From: JBBSEZ01 sp038239195
GTDB lineage: Bacteria > Planctomycetota > Planctomycetia > Gemmatales > Gemmataceae
DNA: 29,093 nt
Assembly: GCA_038239195.1 (NCBI GenBank)
Contig: JBBSEZ010000068.1
Location: 1-29,093, forward strand
Reading direction: 5' to 3'
Under the pieces are notes generated by a model. The model made no database searches and was not told the DNA's origin. It was given only the letters and a program-made list of their open reading frames with translations. Made by a program: the position numbers and the translations under genes. Below, piece after piece: positions 16,161 to 24,096 of this stretch (its first letter is position 1; each line of letters opens with the position of its first letter).

Positions 16161-16562
16161 TCAGTCATCGCTCGCCGGCCTGATTCCCAGGTCGTCCATG
16201 AGCTTGCCGAGAGGCACCTGGCGCACCTGCGCCAGCTCGATGAGTGCTTGCGCGCGGTCCGCCTCGCGGAGCTCGACCTGATCTGTCAGCCGGAGCAGCT
16301 CGGCGTGCTCTTCCGGCGCCAAGGTCTCCTCTCGCCGTTTACCCAGCAGTTCCCGGTAGCGCTCGCGGTCGGCGGGAGGCAGTCCTTCGTTGATTCGGCG
16401 CAGGAGCCCCTCTTCCGGCTGGCGAACCGAGGGCGCCAGCCGCCGCGCCCGCAACTTGAGCACTCGGGAAACGAACTGGGTCAGCTCCGTCGCTTCCAGT
16501 TGATCGACAGCTTTGAGGAGGTCGTCCGCAGACAGTTCCGCCTGAACGTTCAGGGTTGGCAT
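16161..16562 (-). CDS. Conserved hypothetical protein, all-helical
   Basis: A 133-residue, almost wholly helical, acidic protein: LSADDLLKAVDQLEATELTQFVSRVLKLRARR, then INEGLPPADRERYRELLGKRR and PEEHAELLRLTDQVE. I associate this pattern with small proteins in cyanobacteria and planctomycetes that often precede a separate HNH or similar nuclease gene; none follows here, because the slipin terminator region begins 40 bp after its stop. The function is unknown. ATG 16562 has TGGAG about 6 nt upstream. It begins 21 bp after leuD on the same strand and may be the last gene of the leu operon. Confidence 0.75.
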   Translation of the reverse strand: MPTLNVQAELSADDLLKAVDQLEATELTQFVSRVLKLRARRLAPSVRQPEEGLLRRINEGLPPADRERYRELLGKRREETLAPEEHAELLRLTDQVELREADRAQALIELAQVRQVPLGKLMDDLGIRPASDD

Positions 16563-16583
16563 GGCCGGCTCCAGGCTGGGCTC

Positions 16584-17147
16584 TCACCCTTGTAGCATAC
16601 CCACTTTCCGCGCGTAAGGGAACAGCCCCCCCGCCTCCAGGATCGGCGCCACCTCGCCCAGCGGCTTGAGCTGGTAATTCTCCCCCGTCGTCCGGTTTTC
16701 GAGCACGCCCCCCACCACGTCGAGGCTCAGTTCGTCGCCCGTGCAGACGCGGTCGCACAGGCGCTCGACGCACTCGAAGGGGATGAGATACCCGCCGTTG
16801 ACGGAGTTGCGGAAGAAGATGCGCGCGTAGAACTCGGCCACCACCGCCCCGATGCCCGCGGCGTTGAGGGCGATCGGCGCGTGCTCGCGCGACGAGCCAC
16901 AGCCGAAGTTCTTGCCGGCGACCACGATCTTGTAGGGCGAGATGAACTCGTCGTCGGTGTGGAACGGCACGCGCCCTTTAGGCAGTCCCGCCTGCGGCGG
17001 AGGGACGCTGCTCAGGGCGTACTTGCCGAACTGCTTGTATTCCTCGGGAATGGCCGGGTTGAAGGTCAGATACTGGGCGGGGATGATCTGGTCGGTATCG
17101 ACGTTGTCGCCCAGAACGTAGGCCTTGCCGGCGATGACTTTCTGCAT
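16584..17147 (-). CDS. leuD: 3-isopropylmalate dehydratase small subunit
   Basis: A 187-residue swivel-domain subunit of isopropylmalate isomerase, which with LeuC interconverts 2- and 3-isopropylmalate in leucine biosynthesis in the cytoplasm. It shows the LeuD hallmarks GDNVDTDQIIPAQYL near the N-terminus and GKNFGCGSSREHAPIAL in the middle, followed by FYARIFFRNSVNGGYLIP. The length and the short N-terminus resemble the type paired with approximately 420-residue LeuC proteins (archaeal-like leuCD), which can also act on citramalate-derived substrates; no other leucine gene is in the window to decide. The start is ATG 17147. It is separated from leuC by a Uma2 gene, an unusual interruption, and is followed 21 bp later by the conserved helical hypothetical. 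Confidence 0.95.
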   Translation of the reverse strand: MQKVIAGKAYVLGDNVDTDQIIPAQYLTFNPAIPEEYKQFGKYALSSVPPPQAGLPKGRVPFHTDDEFISPYKIVVAGKNFGCGSSREHAPIALNAAGIGAVVAEFYARIFFRNSVNGGYLIPFECVERLCDRVCTGDELSLDVVGGVLENRTTGENYQLKPLGEVAPILEAGGLFPYARKVGMLQG

Positions 17148-17198
17148 GGTCGAGGTCTCTTGGTTCGTTCGCTGAAATGAAAGGAGGGAAGGCCCCTG

Positions 17199-18095
17199 TC
17201 ACGGCTCGATGCCCAGTTCGCGGAGCCGGGCCTCCAGTCGCTCGCGAAGCTGGCGCTCATTGTCGGCGCGTTCGGCCTCCCGCCCCGCGCGTTCGGCCTC
17301 CCGCCCCGCGCGTTCGGCCTCCCGCCCCGCGCGTTCGGCCTCCCGGTCGGCGCGCTGCCGCTCGTCGTCGGCGCGCTGCCGCTCCTGTTGTGCGAGCTCG
17401 GCTCCCGTGGGAATGACCTCCCCCTCCTCGTCGCACCACCGCAGCCAGCGATCTTGGTGCCCCTCGTAGTCGCCCTCCCACAAGGTCACCCCGAGGTGGA
17501 CGTCGGCGAACCAGCTTGAGGGAACAGGTTGATAGGTCGAACCGAAGCGCACGAAGGACTGCAACACCTCCGCTCCCAGGTGCTGGTTCGGGTCGAAGAT
17601 GACGTAATACGCCACGCCCATCCGGGCGTATTGCGCCATCTTGGAAGTGGCTTCTTCCCCGCGCCGGTCGGAGACGAGTTCGAGGGCGACGTCGGGCGGC
17701 TTGCCCAACTCCCAGAGGAAATAGGACCGATTCTCGCGAAGTGTGAGGTCGGCGCCGATCCGTACCCCTAAGCTCAGCATGACGTCCGGCGCCAGGGGGG
17801 GCATCTTGGGGATGGGGAACAGCCCCACGTTCGCCAGCACCTCGAACTCGCCGTTCCCGACTGGGCACTTCCACGAGCTGTACAACGGCTCGGTGAGCAA
17901 GCGCTGCTGCTTCTCCGCGAAGATGTTGTCCACCGGCTTGCCGTCCTCAAGGACCAACTCGTCCAGGTTCGGGATCGCTTCCGGGGGGACCACCCACTCC
18001 GGCACGTCCGGTAAATGGGGCGGAGGCAGAGGCGCCGCCATCGCCGGTAGCGGCGCCGCCATCGGCGTTGTCGGAACGTTGGCGTCGGTGCTCAT
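17199..18095 (-). CDS. Uma2-family PD-(D/E)XK protein with repeat coiled coil
   Basis: A 298-residue protein of the Uma2 family (putative restriction-endonuclease fold; function unknown). Core blocks are LAPDVMLSLGV (about residues 101-111), PPDVALELVSDRRGEEATSKMAQYARMGVAYYVIFDP, then a C-terminal charged region. The family is greatly expanded in cyanobacteria and planctomycetes. The N-terminal 30 residues are a Met/Ala/Pro repeat. Residues about 235-290 form a predicted coiled coil in which the seven-residue unit AGREAER is repeated; at DNA level four 21-bp units are nearly identical, suggesting recent expansion. Uma2 genes often carry such tails. It lies 28 bp after leuC and 51 bp before leuD, in the same operon. 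Confidence 0.85.
   Translation of the reverse strand: MSTDANVPTTPMAAPLPAMAAPLPPPHLPDVPEWVVPPEAIPNLDELVLEDGKPVDNIFAEKQQRLLTEPLYSSWKCPVGNGEFEVLANVGLFPIPKMPPLAPDVMLSLGVRIGADLTLRENRSYFLWELGKPPDVALELVSDRRGEEATSKMAQYARMGVAYYVIFDPNQHLGAEVLQSFVRFGSTYQPVPSSWFADVHLGVTLWEGDYEGHQDRWLRWCDEEGEVIPTGAELAQQERQRADDERQRADREAERAGREAERAGREAERAGREAERADNERQLRERLEARLRELGIEP
17268..17351. repeat. Four tandem 21-bp units inside the Uma2 coiled coil
   Basis: The unit GCGTTCGGCCTCCCGCCCCG plus C begins at 17268, 17289, 17310 and, diverging at its end, 17331. Because 21 bp is seven codons, copy-number change keeps the frame and the heptad register, so the coil can grow or shrink without disrupting the protein. Confidence 0.9.
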
Positions 18096-18123
18096 GGTCG
18101 CACTCGTCAGGTAGGTGTCGCGC

Positions 18124-19431
18124 TCAGCCCACGTACTCGCGCGGGTCGGTGATCTCCCCCATGATGGCGCTCGCCGCCACGGTCAGCGGGCTGGCGAGGT
18201 AGACGCGCGCCTCCTTGTGCCCCATCCGCCCGGGATAGTTGCGGTTGGTCGTGCTGATACAGCTCATCGCCTGATTGAGCCGGCCAAACGTATCGCTCGG
18301 CCCCCCCAGGCAGGCGGCACACGATGGCGGCCCGATCTTCGCCCCCGCCGACAGGAACACCTCTTCCAGGGTGTGCCCGTTCAACCGCTCCGTCTTGAGG
18401 TTGTTGGCGATCTCGCTCGTCGCCGGGACGATGAACGTGTCGATGCGCACGCTGTGCCCCTGGAGCACGCGCGCGGCGGCGCGGAAATCGGTCATCTTGC
18501 CGCCCGTGCAGGAGCCGATGTAGGCGCGATCGAGCTTCGTCCCGCGCACCTCGCTCACGAACGAGCGGTTGTCGGGACTGTGCGGCTTGGCGATCACCGG
18601 CTGGAGCTTGCGGACGTCGTAGACCTTCTCGAACACGTGGCTCGCGCCCGCGTCGGAGCGCAGCACGGTGTAGGGCTTGCCCGACTTGTTGCGGGCATCG
18701 ACGTAGTCGAGCGTGACCTGATCCGGCGCGATGATGCCGTTCTTCCCACCGGCCTCGATGGCCATGTTACACAGCGTCATGCGCTCCTCGACGTTGAGCG
18801 CGTACACGCCGTCGCCGTCGAATTCCATTGCCCGGTAGGTGGCGCCGTCGCAGCCGACGTCGCCGATGACGGCGAGGATGAGGTCCTTGGCCATCAGGTA
18901 GGGCGGCAGCTCGCCGTGGAACACGAACCGCATGGTGGGTGGGACCTTCACCCACAGCTTGCCGGTGCCGAGGATGAAGCCGGCGTCGGTGTTGCCGATG
19001 CCCGTGGCGAACTCGCCGAAGGCGCCGGCGGTGCAGGTATGGCTATCGGTGCCGAAGAGCACCTCGCCGGGTCGCGTGTGGCCCTCCTCGGGGAGCGCGA
19101 TGTGGCAGACGCCCTTGTAGCGGTCGGTGCCGACGTCGTAGTAGTACGGCAGTTGCTGCTCGCGGGCGAACTCCCGCAACACGTCCACGTTGCGGTTGGC
19201 CATGCGGTCGGCGGTGAAGATGTAGTGATCGGGCACGATGACGAGCTTCTCGCGATCCCAGACGCGCGCTTTGGGGCCGAAGTGCTGCTTGAAGATGCCG
19301 ATGGTCCCCGGCCCGCACACGTCGTGGGTCATGAGCACGTCCACGTCTACCCACACGTTGTCGCCCGGCGCTACCGCGTCGCGGCCAGCGTGACGGGCGA
19401 GGATCTTTTCGGTCAAGGTCATTGCGGTCAT
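18124..19431 (-). CDS. leuC: 3-isopropylmalate dehydratase large subunit
   Basis: A 435-residue aconitase-superfamily subunit binding a [4Fe-4S] cluster. Visible are VDVLMTHDVCGPGTIGIFK near the N-terminus, LFGTDSHTCTAGAFG (active-site/cluster region, first Cys), YIGSCTGGKM and GPPSCAACLGGP (remaining cluster Cys), ending in LTVAASAIMGEITDPREYV. The size (about 435) is that of archaeal-type LeuC and not the longer enterobacterial form. Two Met codons at 19431 and 19422 compete; the first has GGAG at 9 nt. The frame extends 12 codons upstream to 19467 without support. It is the first gene of leuC-uma2-leuD-hypothetical on the minus strand, probably transcribed from the TATAAT site 45 bp upstream. 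Confidence 0.95.
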   Translation of the reverse strand: MTAMTLTEKILARHAGRDAVAPGDNVWVDVDVLMTHDVCGPGTIGIFKQHFGPKARVWDREKLVIVPDHYIFTADRMANRNVDVLREFAREQQLPYYYDVGTDRYKGVCHIALPEEGHTRPGEVLFGTDSHTCTAGAFGEFATGIGNTDAGFILGTGKLWVKVPPTMRFVFHGELPPYLMAKDLILAVIGDVGCDGATYRAMEFDGDGVYALNVEERMTLCNMAIEAGGKNGIIAPDQVTLDYVDARNKSGKPYTVLRSDAGASHVFEKVYDVRKLQPVIAKPHSPDNRSFVSEVRGTKLDRAYIGSCTGGKMTDFRAAARVLQGHSVRIDTFIVPATSEIANNLKTERLNGHTLEEVFLSAGAKIGPPSCAACLGGPSDTFGRLNQAMSCISTTNRNYPGRMGHKEARVYLASPLTVAASAIMGEITDPREYVG

Positions 19432-19475
19432 GAAGAGGTCGCTCCGAGGACGAACCGGGCGTGGCAAGATTGGTT

Positions 19476-19501
19476 ATTATAGGACACAGCGAGGATGACA
19501 A
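19476..19501 (-). promoter_or_regulatory. leuC: Candidate promoter of the leu operon
   Basis: A perfect TATAAT (19481 down to 19476 on the minus strand) lies about 45 bp before the leuC start in otherwise GC-rich DNA. The best upstream hexamer is TTGTCA at 19501-19496, but the spacer is only 14 bp, so the -35 may be weaker and elsewhere (TTTGTC gives 15 bp). Confidence 0.45.
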
Positions 19502-19562
19502 ACAGTCGGGCTTGGGAACCGCGCGCCACTGGCCAGAGGATACGTTTCGAGAGGCCTGGGTT

Positions 19563-19620
19563 GTGGGGCAGGTCTCCCGACCTGCCTGATGCGGAAGGCA
19601 AGTCGAAAGGCCTGCCCTAC
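19563..19620. repeat. Palindromic element, repeat type C
   Basis: The left half starts GTGGGGCAGGTCTCCCGACC and the right half is its inverted near-copy, 5 mismatches in 24 bp. The left half alone makes a perfect 8-bp hairpin (GGCAGGTC/GACCTGCC). It sits in the leuC/HEAT divergent region, upstream of the HEAT start codon. Confidence 0.7.
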
Positions 19621-19710
19621 CGTCGATTGGCGCTTGCGGGAGGAGGGCCCCCGGAGGACAATGCCTTCGGGGAAGCACCTTCGGGCCGTCCGCGACGGCG
19701 GGAGGAACAC

Positions 19711-21876
19711 GTGGTCCAAGCAAGAACGCTTTGCGTGGCCGGGACAATTCTCGCCCTGCTCCTCATCGTGGGACCGGCCCCTGCACAGTGGCCGGGAAAG
19801 GGCGGGCCCCCCGAGCTGCGCGTCGAGGGGCTGGTGCCCCTTCTGGAACACCCCTCGGCCTCCGTCCGCGCCCAGGCGGCGCGAGCCCTCGGCAATTTCG
19901 GGCCCAAGGCGAGGGCCGCGGTCGGTCCCCTCATCAAGGCCATGCGTCACGCCGACAGCGCCGACGAGATCGCCCGCGCCCTGGGCCAGATCGGGCCGGA
20001 CGCCAAGGCGGCCGTCCCCGCCCTCCGCGCCCGCCTGAAGGCCCCCTCGGCCTATTCGCGCCGCATCGCCGTCGAGGCGGTGGGCGGCGTCGGCCCCGGC
20101 GCCCGCGCCGCGGGCGGAGACGTCTGCCTGGCCCTGGCCGACGAAGCCCCGGTCCGCGCGGAGGCCATCCGTTCCCTGGGCCGAATCGACCCGGGCGCTG
20201 GCGCTGCGCCCTTCCTGCTCTCCGCCATCCCACTCGAGCGTGGCGCCGGGCGGGAAGAAGCCGTCGCCTCGCTCACCCGGCTCGGGAAGCCCGCCGTCCC
20301 GGCGCTGCGGCGGGGCCTGCGCGACCCACGGCGGGTGGTGCGCGAGGCCGCCCTCAAGGCGCTGACCGCGCTCGGCCCCGACGCCGAGGACGCGCTGCCC
20401 GAACTGAGGCTGCTCTTGAAGGACGGCTCCGACGTGATCCGCTGGTCCGCCGCCGAGGCCCTGGGCAAGGTGGGCCCAGCCGCCCGCCCCGCCGTGGGCG
20501 ATCTGGCCCTCGCGCTCGAGGGCAAGGAGCGCGTCTTGAGCTGGCTGGCCGCCCATGCGCTGGCGCGGGTGGGCAAGCCCGCCCTGCCGGCGCTCAGTGC
20601 GGCGCTCGAGCTCAAATCTCCCCAGACGCGCCGGCACGCCCTGCTCGCCCTGGCGCTCGTCGGGCCCGAGGCGGCGCCGACCGCCAAGGCGTTGGAGGCC
20701 ATCCTGGTCGGGCCGGACGAGCTCCACAGTTTCCTGGCCGGCGAAGCGCTGGGACGGATCGGCCCCGCTTCCATCCCCTCGTTGCTGTGGGCCTTGAAGG
20801 ACAAGCGCGCCGCAAGGCGCGCGACTGCCGCCGAGGCGCTGGGGCGCATCGGCCCCAAGGCGGGCGGGGGGGTCAGCGCGCTGGCCGAGGCCACCAAAGA
20901 CGGTAACGCGGGCGTGCAGTCCCAGGCGATGCTGGCCCTGGGGCGGATCGGCCCCGGCGCCAGAGGGGCCGTCCCCGCCCTCATCGGTCTCCTGACCGAC
21001 GCGAGGCCCCGGATGCGAATTGCGGCCGCCGAGGCGCTGGGAAAGATCGGAGGCCCCTCGCCCGAGGCAGTGCGGGCCCTGGTCGAGGCCCTCGACGACC
21101 CAAACGCCCGCGCCCAACTCGCCGCCGTCGTCGCGCTGGGGCGGATGGGCCCGCATGCGGCGGCCGCCACGCTGCCCCTGAGCGGCACGTTGGAGGAAGG
21201 CCCCCCCGGGCTGCGGAAGGCCGTCGCGGTGGCGCTGGGCGAGATCGGGCCAGAAGCGGCGCCCGCCGCAAGGGCGCTGCACCTGGTGGCGCGCGACCCG
21301 GAGTTGGAGGTGCGCGTGGCCGCCCTGCGGGCACTGGGGAAGATCGGGCCGCGCGCCGTGACCGACTTGTCCTTCCTTCGCGACCTGCTGAAAGACAGGC
21401 GCGCCGATCTCCGCTGGCAAGCAGCCGTCACCCTGGCCCGAGCCCATCCCAAGGATGCCACCGTCCTGCGCCACCTCCTCGAAGGCCTCGGCGCCCGGTC
21501 GCGAGCCGAACAGAAGGAGGCCCTCGACGCCCTTGCCAACTTTAGCGCGGAAGTGCAGGAGAAGGCCGCGCGAAGGCTGATCTTCGCCCTCTGGGACGAC
21601 GACGCGGCCGAACGAGAAATCGCCGGCGAGGCCCTGCTCCGCTTGCGCGTCGGCGTGAGCGTCCCCCGGCTGGCCCACGGCATCTTCTTCCTGAGCCCCC
21701 TCGTCCGCGAGTCGTCCGCTCGTCTCCTCGAGCGCCTGGGCCCGAAGGCGAGCGGGGCCATCGAGGACGTGATTCAAGCAGCCAAGGCCGAGAAGGGCCC
21801 GGACGTCGCGCTCGCCCTGCGACGCGCGGCCCACGCGATCGATCGCGTCGCGGCGCGCAAGGCCGGCCTGCCTTGA
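19711..21876 (+). CDS. Secreted HEAT-repeat protein 1
   Basis: A 721-residue protein made almost entirely of HEAT-like repeats of about 32-38 residues, each with the pattern A-A-EALG-(K/R)-IGP-A-VPAL. They stack into an alpha-solenoid, usually a protein-protein binding surface; no catalytic motif is seen. The N-terminus is a signal peptide (residues 1-26; core VAGTILALLLIVGPAPAQ), so it is exported. GTG 19711 is chosen because GGAGGAACAC precedes it and the signal peptide starts there; the open frame upstream to 19495 crosses the type C palindrome and is not coding. The tail RVAARKAGLP is shared with the next gene, which is a tandem paralogue. The two products may pair or have split roles. 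Confidence 0.88.
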   Translation: MVQARTLCVAGTILALLLIVGPAPAQWPGKGGPPELRVEGLVPLLEHPSASVRAQAARALGNFGPKARAAVGPLIKAMRHADSADEIARALGQIGPDAKAAVPALRARLKAPSAYSRRIAVEAVGGVGPGARAAGGDVCLALADEAPVRAEAIRSLGRIDPGAGAAPFLLSAIPLERGAGREEAVASLTRLGKPAVPALRRGLRDPRRVVREAALKALTALGPDAEDALPELRLLLKDGSDVIRWSAAEALGKVGPAARPAVGDLALALEGKERVLSWLAAHALARVGKPALPALSAALELKSPQTRRHALLALALVGPEAAPTAKALEAILVGPDELHSFLAGEALGRIGPASIPSLLWALKDKRAARRATAAEALGRIGPKAGGGVSALAEATKDGNAGVQSQAMLALGRIGPGARGAVPALIGLLTDARPRMRIAAAEALGKIGGPSPEAVRALVEALDDPNARAQLAAVVALGRMGPHAAAATLPLSGTLEEGPPGLRKAVAVALGEIGPEAAPAARALHLVARDPELEVRVAALRALGKIGPRAVTDLSFLRDLLKDRRADLRWQAAVTLARAHPKDATVLRHLLEGLGARSRAEQKEALDALANFSAEVQEKAARRLIFALWDDDAAEREIAGEALLRLRVGVSVPRLAHGIFFLSPLVRESSARLLERLGPKASGAIEDVIQAAKAEKGPDVALALRRAAHAIDRVAARKAGLP

Positions 21877-21877
21877 G

Positions 21878-21892
21878 GGCCCTCGGAGGGCC
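21878..21892. other. Small hairpin right after the first HEAT gene
   Basis: GGCCCT/AGGGCC with a 3-nt loop starts one base after the stop codon. No T-run follows. Confidence 0.4.
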
Positions 21893-21913
21893 GGCCACCT
21901 TGCCCGTCCTCTC

Positions 21914-21949
21914 CTCGTAGCGACAAGCGGGGACGCTTGTCGCCACGAG
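21914..21949. repeat. Inverted repeat between the two HEAT genes
   Basis: CGACAAGC (21921-21928) and GCTTGTCG (21935-21942) enclose GGGGAC; pairing extends outward (CTCGTAG / CCACGAG) with one mismatch to 21914-21949. It resembles the palindromic family elements seen elsewhere in this window but has its own sequence. It could attenuate read-through between the paralogues. Confidence 0.65.
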
Positions 21950-21966
21950 AAACCAGGAGAGAGCCC

Positions 21967-24075
21967 ATGCACGACCCGACTGCGCTCCGGCTCGTCCTCG
22001 CGCTACTCCTCGCCCTCGCGGCGGGCGGGGGAGCCCGCGCCCAGGACAACGGCAGCGCCCCGCCTCTGAAGGTGCGGGCCCTCATTCCCTTCCTGAAAAG
22101 CCCCGACGCCAACGCGCGCACGCAAGCTGCCTCCGCCCTCGCCGAGCACGGCCCTGCCGCAGGCGCCGCCGTCCCCGCCCTCACGCGCTTGCTCCGCGAT
22201 CCCGAGGCGAGCGTTCGCGCCGAGGCCGCGCGGGCGCTGGGGAGCATCGGCCTGGCCGCCCGGCCCGCGACCGGCGAACTGTGCCTGCTCCTCCACGACG
22301 CGAGCGCCGCCGTTCGCCTCCAGGCGGCGCGGGCGCTGCGCCACGTCGGGCCCGACGCGGGGGCCGTGCCCTTTCTTCTGGCCGAGGTACCCGGCGTCAG
22401 ATCAGAGATGCGCCGCGAGCTCCTCGCCGCGCTGGCCGCCGTCGGCAAGCCCGCCGTCAGGCCGCTCATCACCGCCTTGTCGGATCGCCAATCGGAAGTG
22501 CGCGAGGGCGCCGCTCTGGCGCTCGGCGCACTCGGCCCCGACGGCAAGCCCGCCGTCGCCGCACTGACGCGCGCCCTGACCGACAAGAGCGACCTCGTTC
22601 GTTGGAGCGCGGCGGAGGCGCTGGGGAAGATCGGCCCTGGCGCGGCGCCTGCCGTCCCCCCTCTGCTCGCGGCGCTGAAGGGCCGCGAGCGCGTGCTGAG
22701 CTGGCAGGCGGCGCACGCCCTTGCAGGCATCGGCAAAGCCGCCCTGCCCGGCCTGACCGAGGCGCTGAAACACGAGAGCACCCAGGTGCGCCGCCACGCC
22801 GCCCTCGCACTGGGGCGCATCGGCCCCGACGCCGAGCCGGCGACGAAACCGCTCGTCGCCGCCTTCGGCGATCCCGACCTGTTGGTTCGGCTCGAAGCCG
22901 CGGAGGCCTTGGTCTGCATAGGCCTTCCCGCAGTCGAGGCGCTGACGGCGGCGCTGGCGGGCCCGAACGCCGACGTCCGGCGGGCTGCGGCGGAGGCGCT
23001 GGGCAGGATGGGCCAACGGGCGCGCAAGGCCGCTCCGTCGCTCCTGACGTTGCTCAAGGACCGGGACGTCGGGGTGCGCCGCGCCGCCGTCCGCGCGCTC
23101 GACCGGATTCGCCCCGCGGGGCCCCGCGCGGTCGCGGCGCTTGGCGAGGCCTTGAAGGACGAGGATCGCGACGTCCGGCTTGCCGCCGCGCAGGCGCTCC
23201 GGCGAATCGGCCCCAAGGCCGGCCCCGTCATGCTGGCCCTGCTCGCGCTACTCGAAGACAGGGATGACTGGGTGCGCCTGACCGTCCTTCGCGCCCTTCC
23301 GGTCCTCCCTCCGCTCTCGCGCGAGGCGCTGCCGGCCTTGCGGACGGCGCTGCGCAAAGAAGGCCCCGACGGGCGCCGGCTGGCTGCCGAGGCGCTGGGC
23401 CGCCTCGGTCCCGCAGCTCGTCCCGCCGTCCCGGACCTCCGCAAGGCCGCGACCGACGACCATCCGCGCGTTCGTGCCGCGGCCATCGAATCGCTTAGCA
23501 AGATCGGCCTCCAAGCCTCGGCATGGCTCCCCCTCCTCAAGAAGGCCCTGCGCGATGGCGACCCGCTCGTGCGCGAGCGGGCTGTCCGGGCGCTGGTCCT
23601 CATCGGGAGCGAGGACCGCGACGCGGCGGCGACCCTGGTCCGCTTCGCGACCCTCGGCTTAGCCGATGACGTTCCCTTCATTCTGCATGAGCAGATGAGA
23701 AACAAGAACCCGGCTGTCCGCGCCGCGGCGGCCTTCTCCCTGGGACAAGAGCCCAAGTGGGGGATCAGGCACGCGCGCGTGCTGGTGGAAGCTCTCCATG
23801 ACCCCGACACGACAGTGCGCATGGCCGCGTCCGAGGCGCTCGTCAAGCTCGGGACAGGCGCCCAATGGACCGTCGCCCGTGGGTTGCAACACGAGGACGT
23901 GAAGGTGCGCTTGGCGGCGGCACGCATCCTGGGCCGGCTCGGGCCCAAAGGCAAGGACATCTTCGAGGACTTGCTCGAGGCGGTCAGGGACAAGGACGCC
24001 CGCGTGAGGCGGGAGGCCCGGAACGCGCTTCACAACATTGACCCCGTCGCCGCGCGCAAGGCGGGCGTGCCCTGA
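21967..24075 (+). CDS. Secreted HEAT-repeat protein 2
   Basis: A 702-residue paralogue of the preceding protein with the same plan: signal peptide (residues 1-25, core LVLALLLALAAGGGARAQ), then continuous HEAT units with LGRIGP/LGKIGP turns, ending NIDPVAARKAGVP. No enzyme motif is seen. The role is inferred to be an exported scaffold or adaptor. ATG 21967 follows AGGAGAG at 6 nt. The gene begins 90 bp after its paralogue and ends 21 bp before the Rpn gene, so the whole array could be one transcript. Divergence between the two paralogues is considerable except in the repeat turns and the C-terminal tail, so the duplication is old. Confidence 0.88.
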   Translation: MHDPTALRLVLALLLALAAGGGARAQDNGSAPPLKVRALIPFLKSPDANARTQAASALAEHGPAAGAAVPALTRLLRDPEASVRAEAARALGSIGLAARPATGELCLLLHDASAAVRLQAARALRHVGPDAGAVPFLLAEVPGVRSEMRRELLAALAAVGKPAVRPLITALSDRQSEVREGAALALGALGPDGKPAVAALTRALTDKSDLVRWSAAEALGKIGPGAAPAVPPLLAALKGRERVLSWQAAHALAGIGKAALPGLTEALKHESTQVRRHAALALGRIGPDAEPATKPLVAAFGDPDLLVRLEAAEALVCIGLPAVEALTAALAGPNADVRRAAAEALGRMGQRARKAAPSLLTLLKDRDVGVRRAAVRALDRIRPAGPRAVAALGEALKDEDRDVRLAAAQALRRIGPKAGPVMLALLALLEDRDDWVRLTVLRALPVLPPLSREALPALRTALRKEGPDGRRLAAEALGRLGPAARPAVPDLRKAATDDHPRVRAAAIESLSKIGLQASAWLPLLKKALRDGDPLVRERAVRALVLIGSEDRDAAATLVRFATLGLADDVPFILHEQMRNKNPAVRAAAAFSLGQEPKWGIRHARVLVEALHDPDTTVRMAASEALVKLGTGAQWTVARGLQHEDVKVRLAAARILGRLGPKGKDIFEDLLEAVRDKDARVRREARNALHNIDPVAARKAGVP

Positions 24076-24096
24076 GCGGGTGCCGAGGAGCGACCG

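Noticed and set aside
17268..17351. Possible CRISPR-like array
   Set aside because: The repeats are directly adjacent with no spacers, in frame, and encode a coiled coil.
19477..23993. Very long antisense frames opposite both HEAT genes
   Set aside because: They mirror the repeat periodicity of the HEAT coding strand and are rich in Arg, Ala, Pro and Gly; the plus strand has signal peptides and ribosome binding sites.
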